A stretch of DNA of 64,000 nt from Buxus sempervirens (Eukaryota > Streptophyta > Magnoliopsida > Buxales > Buxaceae): contig OX387189.1 in assembly GCA_947561395.2 (NCBI GenBank), positions 25,234,329 to 25,298,328 on the forward strand. Direction: 5' to 3'. Below the pieces are notes generated by a model. That model was not told the DNA's origin. It made no database searches and was given only the letters and a program-made list of their open reading frames with translations. Below are positions 12,573 to 24,201 of the stretch, piece after piece (positions within the stretch are counted from its first letter, which is position 1; each line of letters starts with the position of its first letter). Both the position numbers and the translations under genes were made by a program.

Positions 12573-13100
12573 ATAACATGCCATGTTAATAGCCTCGGCA
12601 CAAAATGACTTTGGCAAAGTTACTTGTAGTCTTATACACGTAGCTTTTTCTAAAAGGGTTCTATACATTCTTTCCACGACACCATTTTGTTGTGGTCTAC
12701 CCGGTGTAGTGTAATGTCTAGAAATTCCTTGTCTCACAATACCTTTTAAATTCTTGAAATGTGTACTATATTTCGTTGTCTATCCGTAAGTACACATTTC
12801 CATGTCTGCTTTTCAACCTTTGCTTTCCATTGCTTGAATAGTTGAAGTACTTCATTTTTATGTTTCATGAAGTAGACCGATACTTTTTTGGAGAAGTCAT
12901 CAATAAAAGTCACGAAATATACATACCCAGCTTTGGACTGAACTAGGGAGGGTCCCCACATGTCAAAGTGTACATTTTCCGACACATCTTTGCTTGTATG
13001 TTGTCCAGTTTTGAAGCTAACCATGCATTGTTTTCCATACAAGCAATACTTGCAAAAATTAAGTTTACAAGTTTTTACCCCATTAAGCAGATTACGCCGG
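12573..13100 (-). pseudogene. Copia integrase core
   Basis: Minus-strand blocks include HFDMWGPS (first catalytic D), YFVTFIDDFSKKV, a decayed LTD block, and PQQNGVVERMYRTLLEKA (around the catalytic E). These are the DDE integrase landmarks in Copia order. The frame shifts near 12740-12760 where the second catalytic region has degraded. Confidence 0.85.
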
Positions 13101-13600
13101 TGAAGTTCCTATTGATCTTTTTCACTCATATGGCCAAGGTGTAAATGTCATAGTAGTATTATTAGAACTCAAACCCAACGGAGTGGTTATAGACGTACAG
13201 TTGCTCCACCTGTAACAGTACTTCTTGCCAGTGTATACAAAATTACAAATTACTTGACGTTTACCATTTATAACTGCCACGGCCCCTTTAACAACTTTAA
13301 GGACCCCATTAGTCATTGTGAACGTGAAACAGTTAGAATCAAGTGTACCCAAAGAAATTAAATTCTTTTTAAGTTCTGGGATATGACGTACATCATTTAG
13401 TGTTCTTACCATACCATCAAACATCCTTATTTTAATGGTCCCAATTCCAATGGTCCTAAAAGCTGAATCGTTTCCCATTAGAACTGTGCCTTTATTATAG
13501 GGTATATGTGTCAAACCATTCCCTATAAGGACACATGTGATAAGAACATTCAGAATCCAAAATCCACTTGTCAACAAGATAATTTTTACTTATGGTGACT
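13101..13600 (-). pseudogene. Copia protease / GAG-pre-integrase region
   Basis: The minus strand encodes a long frame with GTVLMGNDSAFRTIGIGTI, VRHIPELKKNLISLG and a C-terminal block similar to the GAG-pre-integrase domain. The aspartic protease active-site residues upstream are degraded. A frame change separates it from the integrase. Confidence 0.75.
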
Positions 13601-14540
13601 GACAGTAAATCACCATTTCTTTTGGAACTGTCTTGTGCAAATCCACTTGATCTGAATTAGGAGATTTTCCTTTTGCCTCCAGATCTCGTTTTCATTGATT
13701 ATTATCCCTTTTGAAGTGTCCCTCCTTATTGCAATAGTAACACTTTATTTTTTCGCCATTCTTCCCTCTTGATTTGGAGTGTGACCTTCCTCTATTTCCA
13801 GAGTTTCTTCGGTTGCTCCTTCTGCGCTGTTGACTTGAATCAACTTTTGCCACCAATCCTACTACTTGAAAGTTGTTACTTAGCTTTGGAATGCCTCAGT
13901 CTCTAGTAGAATAGCTGTCACGTCATCAACCCTGAGAGTGTCTTTTCCAACCAAAATTATAGTCACAAGTGCATCATAAGAGTGTAGAAGAAAAGCCAAA
14001 AAAAGAATGTCCCTATCCTCCTCTTCAATTTTTTAAATCAACATTTGACAATTGCATAACTATTTTATTAAAAAATTGAGATGATCTACCAAATTTGTTC
14101 CTTCTTCCATCCACAATTGATATAATTGTTTTTTTTAGAAACAATTTATTTGTGAGAGATTTTGACATATAAATCTTTTCTAATTTTTCCCACAATTTTG
14201 GAGCAGAAGTTTCAGTCAAAAAATTATATTTTACCTCTGGTGCGAGAGACAGGCAGATTTGGGTAGTCATCCCAAGTTACAGCTTTCATCTCAAGTTCCT
14301 CCAAGTACTCCCTTTTTGTGGACTCTGGTTTCCTGTTTTTCTCTAGTATTGATTGGGGCAATCCTTGTTGCACCAAAATGTCTTTAAAGGTACTTTGCCA
14401 CAAGCTAAAATTATTTTCTCGTCAAAGGGCTTCACCTCTAATTTGCCCATCAAGATGCCTTTTCTTGTCATCTTGTTCAACTATAGGAACTGAAGAACTA
14501 TACACACTTGTTCTCAATTCTGATCTATTCGAACAAACCT
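13601..14540 (-). pseudogene. Copia gag with zinc knuckle
   Basis: Near 14025-14270 the minus strand encodes LWEKLEKIYMSKSLTNKLFL, the UBN2-type capsid core of plant Copia gag. Near 13690-13740 a CCHC-like knuckle reads CYYCNKEGHFKRD followed by N, so the last Cys appears lost. Several stops interrupt the frame. Gag normally packages the element RNA in cytoplasmic particles. Confidence 0.75.
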
Positions 14541-14542
14541 GG

Positions 14543-14554
14543 GCTCTGATACCA
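14543..14554 (-). promoter_or_regulatory. Copia primer-binding site (initiator tRNA-Met)
   Basis: The minus strand reads TGGTATCAGAGC two bases after the 5' LTR. It is complementary to the 3' end of initiator tRNA-Met, the usual primer of plant Copia reverse transcription. Confidence 0.88.
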
Positions 14555-14556
14555 CT

Positions 14557-15151
14557 TGTTGGAGAAAATTAGCCATAAATAATATGATAATGGAAAATAA
14601 ATAATTAAATAAATATAGCAAACCACCACAGAGAAAGACGACGCCGATAGTTTATGTGGTTTGGCAAAATTCTTGCCTACGTCCATGACACATGCTCCGG
14701 TTACCTTCTTCACTATTGAGAAAACTGAGTACAATGGTACAAGCTCACCACTCTCCAAACCTGAGCTAATTTTACACTTTTTTCTTTACTCAATTCTCAT
14801 CCCTCAATAAATAAAGAAGAAAAAAAATTATAAAACTCTAAAAAAAAAACTCACAGTCCAATTGCACCGCACCTCTCCGATTACACCTCATTTCTTTGGT
14901 TGCAAAACCAATGATGAGGGAACAAAGGAACAAACCTATTTATAGGCACTTTTGGGTGGTTGGCACATTAAATGTGCTGCCACCCCTTTTTGAATATTAT
15001 GAAGCTGTAAATGCTCTTTAGTTCGCAAACTTTCTTATAACCACACAATAGCATCATGGCGGTGCATGCAACGGCACTGGATTTTATTTGTTGGGCCAGG
15101 TAGTACCAAATTCGTTAAATTTGAGCCACCTTTCTAGAATGTGCTCTAACA
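14557..15151 (-). repeat. Copia 5' LTR
   Basis: 595 bp, beginning TGTTGGA (plus strand) and ending TCTAACA with one change from the other LTR. It contains an extra A-rich segment (about 14806-14880) and a short GC-rich segment near 15055-15080 absent from the 3' LTR. Confidence 0.88.
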
Positions 15152-15864
15152 CTTAAACTCCTCTCTAGCTATAAAATGTGAACAGAGGGCTAGGGAAAAG
15201 GATAATGAGATGGAACCCAAACCTTCGTAGATACATTTACTTGTATTTGATTTGATCTCATCACTTTGATGTGTTGTTGCTTGAGTTTCCTTCGATTAGG
15301 AACAATTTGTGAAATCTAGATCAATAAATGATCTTAGATTTGAAATCTTTCCTATATAGATCTACATCATTTATATTTTACATGTATTTGTTTATACACT
15401 CATTCACACAAGTATTATGCATGATTTTCTTCAATGTTAGGCAAATTTTCAAATCTACCATGCTCAATATGACCAGATCTGAGAATCAGGCCTTATAATA
15501 ATGTTTTAGACCCTTTGATATCATTTTGAAAAGAATTGACCTTATGGAAAACGTCCTATGGCCTGATTTCTATAGATCTATAATTCCATATTGAGTTTGA
15601 AGTAAGATTTAGTTTATTCTTGCTTTGAGTAGATCTGAGCCAATCATGGTCCTATATATTTCCAAAGTTTTTAAACTTCATTTTGATTGCTTTGAGTTTG
15701 ATTTTTAAGGATCCATGCTCAGATCTTAGCAATTTTGTCAAATTTTCTTCAATTTGGAGTGTTCTTGAATCTAGAATTTAAGAATTCATATCTTCATCAT
15801 CCAGATGAATTTTTAAATAATTCTTGTACCATGTGGAGGATCATATCATGTTTTTTTTTAATTA

Positions 15865-15900
15865 CTAGTAAATATGCATGTGCGTTGCACGTGGGAATTT
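15865..15900 (-). repeat. Helitron 3' terminus with hairpin
   Basis: CTAG terminus with an imperfect 7-bp stem about 8 nt inside it, the rolling-circle termination structure of Helitrons. Confidence 0.75.
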
Positions 15901-16108
15901 TATTTACAGTAATAGTCAAAAACAATAAGCAAACAAGGTGAAAGATAACGATGATAAAAAAAGAAAAGCATGTACTGTTGAAATGAATTGCAGTAACTCA
16001 ATTCACTAATGTTAACCATGATGAGAGAAGATGAAATATTAAAAAGGCAAATAGTGTTTAATATGAATTACAGTATCACAGTTCAATAAATAAGTAGATA
16101 GTTTTTCC

Positions 16109-17935
16109 TTTTTTTTTGGTGGAAAAGCACAACAAAAATTTTATTCAACACTATTCATAGTTCTAACTGTGGTGCCCCCAACATAGTCCTCCAAGAGGGC
16201 TTGAGATAAAAAAAGTTGTGGGTCTAGAAATCCAAACGCATGAAAAACTATCTAAGGCAAAATTTGCAAGAACATCAGCCACTTTGTTGGCTTCTCTGTA
16301 CACGTGACTAACAGCAAAAAATTTGACCTCCCTGCTTAAACATTTAGCTTCTTCCAAAATACTATCCATATTCCATGGACTAAGAAGCTCAGACTCATTC
16401 ATAAATTGTAATATGGATCTAGAATCAGATTCCAATTCTACTCTAGCAATCCAAAGCCCTTTTGCCATTCTTAGACCATCTAGCACTCCAAAAGCTTCTA
16501 CAATTAGTGTTGAGGTGTTCTCAAGGTAGATGGCAGCTGCTGCTAGGGCTGCAACTCGATGCAGTTTGGTTCAGGTTGGCCCCAACCCAAGACCAAACCA
16601 AGGTTACTGATGGTCGACCCAAAACCGAACCGAACCGACCTTAGAACCGAAATACCCAAATCGAAAACCGAACCAATTATTTAAAGAAAACCCGTAACCC
16701 AACCCAAACCGAACCGAATTGCAAAATTCGGTTCGGTTCGGTTTGGGTCATTTTCCCATACTTAAAACCTATTATCAAGAGAGAGATTCCCACTTTTGCT
16801 CCAAAAAAAATTTTAAAGAATACACACAACAAATTTAAAGGATCATCACTTACATGCGGTCCAATCCCTTAAGTAGTTCACATGCACACATAAGATGGAG
16901 CAAAGAGCTTAGAATCCCAAGTCATATGTTAATTGTTTTGGATTGCACTTTTGAGCTCATGAATCAATTTAATAATTAACTCCAAAGATTTATAAGATAA
17001 TAATCTTATTCATTATTTTATAACTTATAATTTATAAGTTATATGTTATTATTACAACTTTATCTATTGTAAATTTTATATATATTATTATATTTTGATT
17101 TGGTTCGGTTCGATTTTACACTTAGGAAATTCGGTTTGGTTTTCAATTCGGTTCGGTTAACACGAGCCTTCAACCCAAAACCGAACCAAACAAATTCGGT
17201 TCTCTATTTTTAGAACCAAAACCTACCCAAAGACTATATAACCCAAACCAAACCAATCCAAAGTCGGGTTGGACCGATTCGGTTTCGGTTTTAACCGACC
17301 CAAGTTGCAGCCCTAGCTGCTGCTATAAACTCTCCTTGGCACCCTCTGATAATGACTCCACGTGACGTGTTTCCAAGACTTTCTTTGGAAGCTCCATCGG
17401 TATTGATCTTGAAATTTAATCCCCTTGGCCTGTTCCATCTTATGTTAATTTGCTCCTTGGCGGCCTTTGTTTCAGAAATCCTTATCAAACTTCTTGAGTC
17501 CTCCTGCAAATTTTAGAAACATAGAAATACAAGTGTTAGTGTTCTCCTTAATTCCTTCAAATGTTACCTTATTCCCTTCCTTCCAAATGACCCAACAATA
17601 ATTGGCCCAAGCAGCAGTCCTCTCTTCATCCATTGCATTCTCCATTAGTCTGTCTATCCACCATTCTTTGATGTTGGTTCTCCTTTCTTCTTAATTTAGT
17701 TTGCTCCCAGGTGTGGCAAACCACAATGCCCCCATGAATTGACATTCTGTGAACAAATGAAGGCTTGATTCCGATCTGTCCCTACATAACTCATAGTCAT
17801 GCAATTGGGCTCCCAATCTTTGATGAAACAACTCGCTTGTAGGCAGCCCTTCTCAAGTAGAAATTTTTTCCTTGCCCTTCTCAATTTTGATCCTTTTTTG
17901 TTGATGCATGGAAATTGAATCTTCACATTTGATGG
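16109..17935 (-). mobile_element. 5'-truncated L1-type LINE fragment, RNase H end
   Basis: A T-run at 16109-16117 marks the poly-A tail on the minus strand. Coding traces on the minus strand run from a zinc-binding zf-RVT region (17700-17800: C..C, HLF.EC motifs, frameshifted) through the RNase H domain start (KINTDGASKES, about 17390-17420). The remainder follows in 16163-16535 with LESDSRSILQF and VYREANKVADVLANFAL. RNase H is split by a hAT MITE at 16544-17315. The RT domain is absent, so this is a 5'-truncated copy. Target duplication not identified. Confidence 0.78.
16544..17315. mobile_element. hAT-type MITE, 772 bp, inside the LINE RNase H
   Basis: Termini TAGGGCTGCAACTCG and CAAGTTGCAGCCCTA, flanked by the 8-bp duplication GCTGCTGC (16536-16543, 17316-17323). 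The flanks are filled with tandem CCGAACC/GGTTCGG subterminal motifs. Removing it rejoins the alanine-rich codons of the LINE RNase H. Confidence 0.87.
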
Positions 17936-18022
17936 ACTTCATTTTCCCATCATTTGCATCCTTAATAATAGCAACAACAAATTTTCCTAGGGCATGATTA
18001 GTTTCGTTTCTTCTTTCCAATT

Positions 18023-20168
18023 TTATAAGGAAAAAGTAAATTTTCCCTTTACACTTGAGTAGCTTGTTGAAATAAACTCTTCTTGTACCATCCTAACATA
18101 ATATACATATATATTATTAATTTGAAGGAAGATGTATATGTAAATGTTTACAGAAATAATATGCGGGTAGGAATAGTCAAACCTCTTCCATTGACTTGAT
18201 GTAGTCTTCAACTAAGCATCCAATGAGTTTGATTGCTTCGTCAAATAATGTGAACAACGCTCTTTGGTCACCATCAGAAACAATAAGCTTCATTCTAAAT
18301 CTGCATGGAAATTGATTAAATGTGAATTCACCATTCAGTGTTAGGTGTTTGTAATTAAAACATAATTGATAAAATATTTGCAAATATTCTCTTAGAGAGA
18401 ACTCTACATTATTTTTGTTACACGCCCTGCACTCAGTAACATTATCTTTGATAATAACCATTTTCATACATGCTGTACATGAATTATACCAAGGCTCCTC
18501 CATGTTCTCAACATTAATCACAATTGCTTTGAAGCAAACAAATGTATTCTGTTTCATTTGGCGAACAATATAAACATATATCATTAACCAAAAACATAAT
18601 ATTTGATATATGTAAACTTCATATTAAACAATAAATTAAAAAATTTACCTTAAAAGATATAAAAGATTTCTCAATTATATCTTTTATTTGCATGTTGTTT
18701 AGTTCATTGAATCGTTTTTCCAAGATATTTGAATCCTTGTTCCACAGAAAATTTTCTAACTTCAACCTATTCATAACTTTAAGAATTAATAATAATAATT
18801 CATATATTAAAAAAAATCATTGAATTTTAAGTTTGTGCTTTTGGAATATAGCAATATATGCATTCATTAATATTAGTTATCAAATTTAAAATTTGAGGAT
18901 TAAAAGGATTACCCTGTTTTGATGTCCTTTGCTTGCGGGATTTTTGGATTAATTTGTATAGTGGAAACAGAAAGTGTTGACAGCGAGCAGGTTCTTGTTA
19001 CAAATTGAAGATGATTGTGTTATTAATAATAATAATAAATTATTTTCATCGTAAGGCCATTACTAAGTAATTGAGCAAGTATAGACATGCACAACACATA
19101 CCAGCAAATGACATACACACGCATTTAAACCATATTTATTCATATATGAATAGACATTATTGAAAACATATTACCATCGTAGGATGATGTTGTCACTGAT
19201 GATACATCAATTAATTGGTGTTGGGACTCAATATCTTTTAATTACTCACCTTCGCTTCGTGCCAAGTCTCCCCACAAGGTTAATGTATTTGTATTTGAAC
19301 TGTTGATTAGATGTATAAATATAAACAACAAAATGCATATTAAAATTCCAACTAAAATTCTTCTCTTAATTACATAAAAGACGAAATGCAAGCTTACTCC
19401 AAATCAGTTGCAATGATGTAACGTTTGAATGTCAACGGGGTCTTTTACTCTTTTAATTGGAATCAAAGGACCTGTGCTAACAACAATTCCCAATATATCT
19501 GCAACAAAATATAAAAAGAAAATTTGTAATTTATATAATATAAACTAATCAAATATTAGTAAATACTACCTTAATAATTTAAATTTTTGCATACCAATAA
19601 GAGAAGTACTATCTCCCATTCTTGTTGTAGCTTGAATCAAACTGAATTGATACTTCAAGTTGTCCAAACTAACTAAGTCCTCGGTGTCCTTAATGTCACT
19701 ATGAGTGAAAAAGGTGAGTTCTATCTTTTCATTGACATTATGATATCCGAGACTCACTTGTTTGACCAAACCATTTGAAAACATGTATGTCTTATTCTTG
19801 AATAGAGTGGTCTCAAACTTTGTGATAACATCATTGAAAAGTACCAGCTGTACTTTGTTCCCAAGTGAAATTATTAAAAATAATAATAATAATAAGTATT
19901 AAAGGAAAAATCATTAAGAAACTATTTATTGTTTAAATTTTTAAGAAAGAATGAAAACAATAAAAAATTTTTACCTCTTCATCCAATAAATTAATTTCCA
20001 AATCTTTCCAGATCCCTTTGCATTATTGTATGTATCAATAGACCCTCGTCGAAGAATCAGACATTTAATTGTCCAATTTCTATCAAATGGTTTAAGGGGA
20101 TTGATGCTAACAATTTTTTCCATGTGGTCATCCATCTGAAGGATTCGTCCTGAAAAATAAGAAGACAA
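18023..20168 (-). pseudogene. Helitron-encoded RPA70-like single-strand DNA-binding protein
   Basis: Three minus-strand blocks follow the order of replication protein A large-subunit domains. The first OB-fold (19971-20168) has the NWTIKCLILRR motif. The next block (19566-19784) has SNGLVKQVSLGYHNVNEKIE. The C-terminal zinc-ribbon OB-fold (18177-18584) has WYNSCTACMK, CRACNKNN, FRMKLIVSDGDQRALFTLFD and AIKLIG. AT-rich gaps with splice-like ends suggest introns. RPA binds single-stranded DNA, and plant Helitrons often carry such a gene 3' of the helicase. Stops between the blocks prevent a certain exon model. Confidence 0.72.
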
Positions 20169-20332
20169 AAAACCGAAGTTAGTTGTTTATAACTCGAAGA
20201 ATACAGGTCATTAAATATTATCACTTTATTTTTTGAGCAATAATTATTTGTTTCTAAATAATTAATAATATTATTATTAACAATGATAACATTATTTGAA
20301 ATAACCAGTGCAACTATAAAATGTAATCATAA

Positions 20333-21740
20333 TCATATATAATAGTTCTGAAATTGTTGAATAAAACTTATAAATATTAAATATTTTGCAATTCTATTTA
20401 TACCTTCCTCCTGCGAGGACTTCTTTATAGACGGCATTTTTTGTATATGTTCATTTCTTCTTAATAGACGGATCAATACTTTTGTCATAGACATTGAAAT
20501 TCCTCTAGATAGTGCTATATATAGTTGGCCATGTGAGAAAACATGCACTAGTAAGTAAATACCAACATTTTCTATAGTTTGCCCTTGTGCCTTATTTATT
20601 GTCATTACAAAGCAAAGACGTATTAGAAATTGCTTCCGCTTGAAATGAAATGTACATCCTTCATTTTCTGTAGGAGACATAGGTATTCTTGGAAGCAGCA
20701 CTTGTTTTCCATAGTGATGGCCTGTTGTTATTTCAACTTGGATGACATTTTAGCTGAAGCCCTTACAAACCATCGTTGTACCATTACTCAGACCATTTGC
20801 AGGATCTAAATTTCGTAGTAGCATAATGGGACAATTTACTTTGAGCATAAGCTTATGAGGGGGAAGTCCATTAATGAGTTAAAAAATTCTTCTTGATATG
20901 TGGTTTGTGAGTCATCAAAAGCTGAATCGAAACTTTAGTATGTAAGCACCTCACCAGGAAATTGTATGATCAGCTTTCATTCAACTTATCGACCAAATCA
21001 TTTTTAGTGGCCAGAATTGTGCGTTGAGTGATATAAGTTGATGAATTAGCATTCTGCTTCAGTGAAGGAAAGACACTTTCAATTAATAAACCTTTTGACT
21101 TTTCATCACCTTCATATTGGATCATCATTTCATCTAGAATTCGTATCATATCCCTATTAATCGTAGGCTCCTCACCATTGCCATATTTAAAAGAAACTTG
21201 TTGACATAGGGATCACAGCTTGCTCTCATATTTGTTGTCAAATATGGTTTTTCTATTTTCGACCATAGATATGAGCTCACCAATCTTGCATTAATTGTTT
21301 AAGCTCTTGTGCTACAAGGAACTCCTAGAAGTGCTTGACGAAAATCACCTCCAAAGACAATAAACTTTCTTCCAAAAGATCGATTATTGCCATTCATTTT
21401 GCCATTGGAGCCTCATCCCATATCATGAGCTTAGTATATAGCAATAACTTGGCAGTACCACTTTGTTTTGATATATTGCATAAGCTAGACTCCGTGAAAT
21501 TTATCGATATTTTAAATCTTGAGTGTGCAGTACGTCCTCCGAGCATAATTGCTGCTGCCACTCCTGATGTTGCTGTTGCTATAGCAATAAAAATTTGTGA
21601 TCTCAATGTGGCAAGCAACCCACAATATAAATAAGTCTTACCGGTCTCTCCTGGTCCATCAATGAAGAAGATCCCACTGCTATTTGATTTCACGCGATCT
21701 ATTATGATATTATATGCCACTTGTTGTTCTGGGTTCAACT
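20333..21740 (-). pseudogene. Helitron Pif1-type helicase, ATPase part
   Basis: The start of the helicase core has a Walker A motif reading GPGETGKT (21640-21665; usually GPGGTGKT, so one glycine is replaced by glutamate) and a Walker B region IWDEAPMAK (21394-21420). The C-terminal block 20333-20701 has FVMTINKAQGQT and VFSHGQLYIALSR, motifs V-VI of Pif1/RecD helicases. The linking part 20701-21390 is out of frame. The helicase unwinds DNA during Helitron rolling-circle transposition. It is interrupted at 21749 by a hAT element. Confidence 0.85.
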
Positions 21741-21748
21741 ATGACGAT

Positions 21749-22044
21749 TAGGGCTGCAACTCGGTCCGGGTAAACCCGAAACCAACCCGAACCAAACCGA
21801 CTTCGGTTCGGTTTTTAAAACTTCAGCTCGGTTTTGGTCCATAAAAACCTAACTCGACTTAAATCGGTTCAGTTTTGGGTTAGGTGTTTGGTTAAACCGA
21901 ACCAAACCGAATTAGGATATTTATCTAGACCGAACCGAATTATTATATATAATATTAAAATTTACAAGTTTACCTTTAAAGTTTAAAAAAATTACAAACC
22001 CACCACCTATCTCATTCACACCATTCGTTCATCAGTTCCGACAC

Positions 22045-22081
<37 letters not shown>

Positions 22082-23377
22082 TCTTTCTATGAAACATCTG
22101 AGAAGCATTTCTAGGGTTTCATCTTTCTTCTTCACACACCGAGGTTCTGTCGCCATTTGTCCACATCTCCCTTTTTCTTTCCTAAAAAATTTCGATGCTC
22201 TTCCTTGCAAACTTCACCAGTCTCTGCTTTTTTCTCTGTTCGAGATTTGAAGAAGCGATAACTATGGGACCTAGCTGAACAACAGTTGATTTACTTTTTG
22301 CTTTTTCTTTTTTAGTTTCATTTTTCCGTTGTTTCTTTCTTCAGTTATGCCGGTGGAGTTGAGGATTTGGAGTAGTGTTGTTTTTGGTGTGAAGTAGTTT
22401 TAAATGAAGGACTGTATCTTTGCTCTATTGGGCTTCTGAAAGACCAGAGCTTCGGTCGGAGTTAGACGAGCTTCTTTTGAGCTGGAGATCTGTTGGATGT
22501 TGAAAAGTCCAAGAAATCTCTAGTCGAGAAGGTTGAAGAGAAGTGGAACTCGGTTTATATTTTCTTTCGCTTCCTTCCCCCAAAGAGATCTTGATTAAGG
22601 TCGGCTGAAAGATAAAACTGTGTTTTTTTTTCCTTTATTTGAAATACAGCAAAAGATATGGGTTATTTTGGTTGAAAGTTCTGAAATCGACTTGCGTTTT
22701 GTTTAATTTTGAGCTCTTTTTGTTCTTGGCATCCACTCGGCTTTTAATTTTTTGATGTATTTCTGAAGAAATGCGAGGAATAAAAAGTCATTTTCATCTC
22801 GGTCTTGTGATTTCTTCAGCTTTCGAGAAATCCAGAAGAGATTTTTTATATTTTCTTCCACCATTCTGTCTACTGTATCTTCACTTTTTTTTTTCCTTTT
22901 TCCGTTATGTTTTCCTGTAAATAATTTTCAAGCCTCAATATTTTTACTTCCTTGATGATGTTTTGTTGGTGTTCTAGCACTGCTTCGGAAGAAACTCATC
23001 GGCTATGCATTGTCATCACAGATCTATGAACGCTTCCTCAATTCCTTGCGTTGGAAGGAAAGGAGCTTTGATCGGTGGAAGGAACCGCCGTGTCACTGTG
23101 GTCTGTGAGTACCAGTCTTGTGATCTGCTATGGTCTCCTGAAAGGTTGGTGGTCTCCCCCGATTTAACCCCATTTGAACCGAACCAATCTCATGTAATTC
23201 GGTTCGGTTTGGTTTGGGTTTCGGTTATTTCATTTAACTTCGGTTCGGTTTTCGGTTTTAGGGTTTTAGTTTAGAATTCGGTTCGGTTCGGTTCGGTTTT
23301 GGGTTGAATATATATAGTTTCAGTTTGGTCTTGGGTTGACATCAACCCGGACCGAACCAAACCGAGTTGCACCCCTA
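21749..23377. mobile_element. hAT-type element, 1629 bp, carrying gene-like sequence
   Basis: Termini TAGGGCTGCAACTCGG and CCGAGTTGCACCCCTA with a perfect 8-bp duplication ATGACGAT (21741-21748 and 23378-23385). Each end has about 150 bp of CCGAACC/GGTTCGG arrays. The middle (about 22000-23150) resembles a host gene 5' end: a CT-repeat leader (22047-22076), GT..AG-like boundaries and a short coding-like stretch at 23005-23110. No transposase was recognised, so this may be a gene-capturing non-autonomous element. Confidence 0.85.
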
Positions 23378-23385
23378 ATGACGAT

Positions 23386-24200
23386 ATCAAGTAATCTTCA
23401 TCGGAAACAATCATTCCCTTTTCATCGTCAATTTCTAGAGTATGAGCATATATATCGTTGCATGATTCTAGTTTCATCCCTGGCAAATCATATTCCGTTA
23501 TACTTTTCCCATACTCTCCATAAAGAAGTTGATACTTCGAAGTGTATTTGACACATAAGATTCAGAATCGCTGGCATTTGTCCTTCTAAAATCATCAGAC
23601 AAATCATTGAAATATTCATCCCATAATTTTCCAACATCAGATGGTTCACAGTGAATCATCAGGCAAATAAGCAACGAAGCTCGAACGGCATTTGAAATGA
23701 TGCAGCTTCTCATAAGCATTCTGATATACTCTCATCTGTTTTTGAGAGTCCACATTGCTGTGCTGACTCTTTGAATGATGTAGATCTCATACCATCAACT
23801 ATCAAAAGATATTCAAAAGATGTTGGTCCTCTAACATGATTCAATAAGAGTCTCAAGTAATATCTCTCCCTTTCAGATGGGTTTGCACTATTTAGATGTC
23901 CAATGACGTCTCTTGTTTCTCTTATCGTCCAACACTTTGATTGTTTATTCCAAACATAGCGTTCAGGAAACTCCCTATATAAGTATTGTCATGCATTACT
24001 ATCGAGGCAACACATGTGGAAGAACTCTGTTAGCATCGTCTTCTTGATATTATTTGTGTGGATCATACTTTCCACATTATGATTCTTCCAATAGTATACG
24101 CATTGTTTGTTAGGAAGATGCAATTGTAAGCTAATTACTATTGGCCAGATTTCATTCAAGCTGAATTCAAAAATTCTCCATATGGCTTCTTTAGAAGATA
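23386..24200 (-). pseudogene. Helitron helicase N-terminal region
   Basis: The minus-strand frames contain blocks typical of the region between Rep and Pif1 in plant Helitrons: a conserved YYWKNHNVESMIHTN-like stretch (about 24060-24105), ERYYLRLLLNHVRGPTSFE (about 23825-23880), and the CEPSDVGKLWDEYFNDLSDD block (23600-23660) ending at FFMESMGKV (23498-23530). The frame shifts several times. Confidence 0.78.
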
Positions 24201-24201
24201 C

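Larger units (their letters stand above)
6664..15151 (-). mobile_element. Ty1/Copia LTR retrotransposon, complete outline, decayed
   Basis: The LTRs run TGTTGGA...TCCAACA and sit at 6664-7167 and 14557-15151. A perfect 5-bp duplication CTTAA flanks the element (6659-6663 and 15152-15156). A primer-binding site for initiator tRNA-Met lies next to the right (5') LTR and a polypurine tract next to the left (3') LTR. Domain order on the minus strand is gag, protease region, integrase, reverse transcriptase, RNase H, the Copia order. Stops, frameshifts and two family X insertions (8304-10909 and 11930-12572) inactivate it. Confidence 0.93.
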
